In this document: positions 59,926 through 64,000 of the stretch, one piece after another | Layout: each line of letters starts with the position of its first letter | Position numbering within the stretch: position 1 is the stretch's first letter | NCBI GenBank assembly: GCA_038501625.1 | Contig: JAZAYU010000003.1 | Location: 5,160,796 to 5,224,795 of the forward strand | Reading direction: 5' to 3' | DNA: 64,000 nucleotides | Source: Corbicula japonica | Taxonomy: Eukaryota > Mollusca > Bivalvia > Venerida > Cyrenidae | Translations under genes and position numbers: made by a program | Notes under the pieces: model-generated | Seen by the model: the letters and a program-made list of their open reading frames with translations, nothing else | The model's database searches: none | What the model was told of the DNA's origin: nothing

Positions 59926-60165
59926 TTAACCCTTTCCTGTATAGATACACCTTTATTGCTAGGGCGAACAGTTTAGATCCAGATCAGCCGGCACATCCGT
60001 GTCGTCTGATCAGGAGCTAAACTGTCGCTTTTTATTCATTAGGTTATTTCTGACCAAAATGCGACCAGTGCAGATCCTGATCAGACCGCATGGATGTGCC
60101 GGCTGATCTGGATCTACACTGGTTGCACATGCGTAAAAATGAGCATATATCAAGGATAGGGTTAA
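59926..60165. mobile_element. Double-hairpin TTAACCCTTT MITE, complete copy
   Basis: TTAACCCTTTCCTGTATAG to AGGGTTAA, both hairpins intact, inverted relative to 59158-59390. Confidence 0.85.
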
Positions 60166-60487
60166 ATACAAATATAGCCTAAATCTGATAACTCTCATCA
60201 TGCCTTCCATTAAGCTGTGTAGCTACACTTCCACTAAACAATCTGATAAAAGTTCTCTTCAGCCAAGACAAGCAACAGTATGATGTATATTTGCTTGTGG
60301 GCAGATAGATTTGATTTACCACTGTTATACATGCATTTGTTAAAAAAAGTGGCCTGAAAAAAATTAATTTCCAATACAGAGTATAAATTTTACATAATTT
60401 ATAACATCGTGGATGAACAAGTTTGGTCACGTGACCACAAATGTAAACGCCGATTTACTGTTTTGACAAATACCAACCCGAAACAAG

Positions 60488-60963
60488 GTAATATTTTGCT
60501 GATATCTTTTTTTCTACTGCAAGCACAAATTTACGACCTAGACCAAAGTACCCGGCGTAAAATAAGCTTTTATTTCATGTAGGTAGTAATTGCAGGACTT
60601 TCATGGTTTTTTAGAACACTTCGACACAAATGTGTTTTTCACAAAGCAAACGCCGGTTGGTTTTACTTTTTTTAGCGATGATTTTCACTGGAAACGTATA
60701 CAGACGCAAAATAATACAAGCTATGTCCTTTTTAAAGCCTTTCAATGTATTTACTTATGTGTGGTTCCATTACAAAGGTCATTATTGGCATAACTTAAGC
60801 TTATTCCCGGCATTGGTGATTTTGCAAACGTCGGTTGACCATCTGAAATATGCAAACGTTGGTTGGACATTTGGAATTAAATGCAAGCGCCGGTTGATGT
60901 TTTTGTAAACGCTTGATCTTCTATTGAACTGCTTACCTACATTTAGTTTATTTTTATTTTCAG
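60488..60963 (+). other. Predicted 5' intron of the left gene in the element
   Basis: Donor ACAAG|GTAATATTT at 60488, acceptor TTATTTTCAG ending at 60963, directly before ATG. The exon upstream would be non-coding and lie within the inverted repeat. Confidence 0.5.
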
Positions 60964-61485
60964 ATGGCAAGGAGGAAGTCTAACCTTGCGTTGCATCGCC
61001 AAAAACGCAAGCACAAACCTTACCCAGTTAAACGTTTTCACTACGATGAAGTTTTTTCACCCATGAAAAAGCGTAAATTTTCACTAAGAAAATCGCCATT
61101 TGCACAGTCTTACCGTTCACCTTTATATAAACGCTTCAAACAAAGACTCACCCCAAAGCCAACACCAAAATCAAATAGTGGGAAACGTAAACTTTCACCA
61201 CTTCATTCATTGTTAGGGTCGCCACTTTATATAGCAAAACGCCTTCCTCAACGAGTTCTTTTTGAAAGTGACGACCAACACGAAAGTGACTGGTTTCACG
61301 AAATCAGTTCACAACTTGACGATCATGTGAACAATATAGCTCTAAATGAAAGTGTAACTAATGAAAGTATAATTGAGAAAAGTAAAAGTGAATTATTTGA
61401 AAATTCTACGGGCTCGGAAGCAGACCCAAATAGAGCGGACAGAATAGCACTGATTCACTACAAGCATGGTATCGTTGCCAAATAA
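60964..61485 (+). CDS. Element-encoded basic protein, unknown function
   Basis: 173 residues. The first 80 or so are strongly basic with serine-proline motifs (MARRKSN, HRQKRKHK, KKRKFSLRKSP, GKRKLSP), which looks like nuclear targeting and nucleic-acid binding. The second half is acidic and polar (ESDDQHESDWF, NESVTNES). No catalytic motif of a known transposase or nuclease is seen. ATG follows a CAG acceptor immediately, supporting this start. AATAAA at 61481-61486 overlaps the stop codon. It sits between the inverted repeats, so it is probably carried by the element. I do not recognise the family. Confidence 0.65.
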   Translation: MARRKSNLALHRQKRKHKPYPVKRFHYDEVFSPMKKRKFSLRKSPFAQSYRSPLYKRFKQRLTPKPTPKSNSGKRKLSPLHSLLGSPLYIAKRLPQRVLFESDDQHESDWFHEISSQLDDHVNNIALNESVTNESIIEKSKSELFENSTGSEADPNRADRIALIHYKHGIVAK

Positions 61486-62042
61486 AGAATTTAAAAACAA
61501 ATATTTGAAGTAGTTTTCTATACCGTTCGTAACGCTATGAATTCTATATTTAACCGACTCTATTATCATGTGATTTAAAAATAGCTAGACATGCGCGTTT
61601 TGGTAGATGTAGCTGACTCACCAGGGGCGCGTGAATCGGAATTCCCGTTATTTTTATCTTGGGATTCCCTCACTGTTTCACCTAATGAGTTTGAAAAACG
61701 CGACGAAACCCAATTATTCTGTTATGTAGTCATTTAAAAGACCGCAAAATGAACAGATAATAGTTTATTTTTCACTACACGTTAAAAGTAAGATCTCTTT
61801 ATTTTAGCGACTTTTGTGAAGAGGCAGCTTTAAATAGCGACATAATAACACATGACTTAATAGTTGCGATTGTGCATTACCGATGGTGCTCCTCTCAGTG
61901 CATGGATATTTACCCAGCATTATTATGCATAATGACGACACCGGTGTATTGTGAATAGGTATGATTATTTTCATGTATAACCTAATAGAGTAATAAGGAC
62001 GTTTATAGTAATATTTCAAACAGGGACGATGGCTAGATATAG

Positions 62043-62207
62043 TCACTTAAATTTAATAAAGTATCTATGCCTGGTCAAAGCATCTTTGGTCAGAAATGCT
62101 TTCTGACAACAATAATACCGGCCAAGGCCTGCATGCCTTCTCTCATGTAAAGTCAATCCCCATTTGCTTCTAAGCTCCTTCCCACACGTTTCACAAACAA
62201 ACGCCAT
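62043..62207 (-). CDS. Small C2H2 zinc-finger protein in the element
   Basis: 54 residues from Met at 62207. Residues 5-25 are one classical finger, C-x2-C-x12-H-x3-H (CETCGKELRS, WGLTLHERRH). A second finger is degenerate: adjacent cysteines YYCC and a lost final histidine (KAFLTKDALTRHRYF). The sequence before the ATG is CCTTTTTCAG|AAC, an acceptor-like site, so an upstream exon in the right inverted repeat is plausible. ATTAAA at 62052-62057 on its strand could serve for polyadenylation. It may be a captured fragment of a host finger gene or an element DNA-binding protein. Confidence 0.55.
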   Translation of the reverse strand: MAFVCETCGKELRSKWGLTLHERRHAGLGRYYCCQKAFLTKDALTRHRYFIKFK

Positions 62208-62211
62208 GTTC

Positions 62212-62690
62212 TGAAAAAGGAAGCACAACAGTTTTTCTTATTTGCGAAAACTGATAACTATGTATAAAATTGACTAAAACATCAACCGCCGTTTGCAGTG
62301 ATTCCAAATGTCCAACTGACGTTTGCATATTTCAGATGGTCAACCGTTGTTTGCAAAATCACCAATGCCGGGAATAAGCTTAAGTTATGCCAATAATGAC
62401 CTTTGTAATGGAACCACACATAAGTAAATACATTGAAAGGTTTTAAAAAGGATATAGCTTGTATTATTTTGCGTCTGTATACGTTTACAGTGAAAAGCAT
62501 CGCTAAAAAAAGTAAAACCAACCGGCGTTTGCTTTGTGAAAAACACATTTGTGTAGAAGTGTTCTAAAAAACCATAAAAGTCTTGCAATTACTACCTACA
62601 TGAAATAAAAGCTTATTTTACACCGGGTACTTTGGTCTAGGTCGTAAATTTGTGCTTGCAGTAGAAAAAAAGATATCAGCAAAATATTAC
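62212..62690 (-). other. Predicted 5' intron of the right gene in the element
   Basis: Donor ACAAG|GTAATATTT (exon base 62691, intron from 62690), acceptor TTTTTCAG ending at 62211. Mirror of the left-side intron. Confidence 0.45.
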
Positions 62691-62778
62691 CTTGTTTCGG
62701 GTTGGTATTTGTCAAAACAGTAAATCGACGTTTGCATTTGTGGTCAAGTGACCAAACTTGTTCATCCACGGTGTATAA

Positions 62779-64000
62779 AGTATCTTAAAATTGTGAGAAT
62801 ACCATAATAGAAAAATATAAGGACTGTTAAACTATTTTTGTAATTAATTCTACAAATTATTTTTTATAATTATTATGTATAATTTAATTAACAGCTTAAA
62901 CAACATTGACATAATACAGTTGTATCAATGTGTTTTCTTGTATTTTCTACTTGTCAAATTCTGTGTATGAATTTATTTGTCAAAATAGGTTCAATTTAAA
63001 AATTGTTACCACAATTTAAACATTCTAGATCTTGTCCTAGTTACTATTAATAGCAGTGGTCTCATTATCTTTTAAATAAAAATGGAGGTTTATGAAATTA
63101 GAAGGGGTATTCTGGACTCAAATCAGACAAAATATCTACACAGCAGTTTTCACTAAAATAGCCAGACCATATGGTCACTATTGCCAGGGAAAATCCCCTC
63201 CTACTGACTCTTATGGAGATCACTGAATACATTTTCTCAAAAATTAATGTTCTTAAAAATCAACCGTTGATAAAGCTAAACCTTGCTATTACGACCACCT
63301 GACCTCTGGGACTGGACCAATGTGGACTTTATAGTGCGATAGTCTTAATTTTGGGGTGGAAAATAGTGCAAAACCATAAAAAGATACTTTGACACAGTGG
63401 TCTTTCTTTCAGGGTAGGTTTAATGTTAATGGGTTTACTGTATTATTAAATAAGTGTCATGCATACAGGAAGTGCTTTTTGTAGGTATTTCTATTAGGCT
63501 TGTGAATATTACATCACCAGAGATTGAACCCCTAAAGCTAGAGTGATACAAAAAAAACTGAGTATCAGTAATCCATTCATTATAAAGATCATAATTTGAC
63601 TGACTGGTTATTCAACTATATACCATTTAAATAGTGATCTTTTGAATTTATTCGCAAGCCTTGTAGTTGCCATAAAATAGAAAATGTAGAAAATGTAAAA
63701 TATCAATAGAATGAAAGTAAAATATTGACTTTATAAGCATTTACAATGTCATATTTATAGGGGTAATCTTTAATGTGATATAGGACTAATGTGATATCCA
63801 GACATTTAAAATTTAGAAGCAATGCCAGCTCCAATTTTCTTGGATTTCATATAATTATGTAATTTTTTTTTTTTAATCCAGTGGAAAGTTATACTTTTTA
63901 ATTGATAACTTCGTATTAGTGAGATCTAATTCATCACTAATATTATAGTTTTGAAAATTAAGAGGTGATGTTTCTTGCATTTTGAATTAAATGAAAGCTA
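62779..64000. other. No gene recognised
   Basis: AT-rich DNA with no ORF over 60 codons and no foldback structure seen. The upstream transaldolase exon could lie here unrecognised or beyond the window. Confidence 0.4.

Larger units (their letters stand above)
60405..62773. mobile_element. Long-inverted-repeat element, 2.37 kb, with two convergent ORFs
   Basis: Inverted repeats of about 500 bases at 60405-60906 and 62281-62773, clearly over 90% alike by eye. Termini CATCGTGGATGAACAAG (left) and CACCGTGGATGAACAAG (complement of right). A 5-base duplication TATAA lies at 60400-60404 and 62774-62778. The 1.37-kb middle has a 173-codon plus-strand ORF and a 54-codon minus-strand zinc-finger ORF that converge. 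Each repeat has a splice-donor-like ACAAG|GTAATATTT; each ORF is preceded by a pyrimidine tract and CAG. No transposase domain is recognised. Short frames in the two repeats are mirror copies and not separate genes. Confidence 0.88.

Noticed and set aside
55312..64000. The missing N-terminal transaldolase exon
   Set aside because: Expected to encode an ADTGDFE-like stretch on the minus strand; I scanned for it by eye and found no convincing match, so I did not annotate one.

Overview
The window looks like nuclear DNA from a bivalve mollusc. It is AT-rich and intron-rich, and it is full of nested foldback elements and dispersed tandem-cored repeats of a kind I associate with bivalve genomes. 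Two spliced protein genes are recognisable. The species call is inference.

Layout. 1-6.4 kb: AT-rich DNA with two palindromic elements and an ATT microsatellite, no gene seen. 6.4-32.5 kb: a very large tandem array of nuclear tRNA-Ala genes. Plus-strand copies carry anticodon TGC and interleaved minus-strand copies carry CGC. Most of the array is built from a higher-order unit of about 2,590 bp holding seven tRNA loci in the order + - + - + + -. I count about 70 loci: 26 clean TGC genes, 9 clean CGC genes, and the rest damaged or truncated. A 500-N gap lies at 22463-22962. 32.6-34.7 kb: a 2.16-kb element with about 495-bp terminal inverted repeats and a 5-bp target duplication. 35.5-37.8 kb: a three-exon C-type-lectin-domain gene on the minus strand. 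39-41.3 kb: satellite-like tandem repeats. 42.9-54.6 kb: the last eight coding exons of a transaldolase gene on the minus strand, its introns packed with mobile elements; the N-terminal exon was not found. 55-60 kb: more miniature elements and a tandem-cored element. 60.4-62.8 kb: a 2.37-kb element with about 500-bp inverted repeats, a 5-bp target duplication and two convergent small ORFs, each preceded by a splice acceptor. 62.8-64 kb: nothing recognised.

How it works together. The tRNA-Ala array would be transcribed by RNA polymerase III from internal A and B boxes, with short T-runs as terminators; damaged copies ride along in the amplification unit. Transaldolase belongs to the non-oxidative pentose phosphate pathway. 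The lectin-domain protein looks secreted. The main unusual item is the pair of long-inverted-repeat elements (32585-34746 and 60405-62773), which share 5-bp target duplications, CAC-type termini and a splice-donor-like site inside each repeat.
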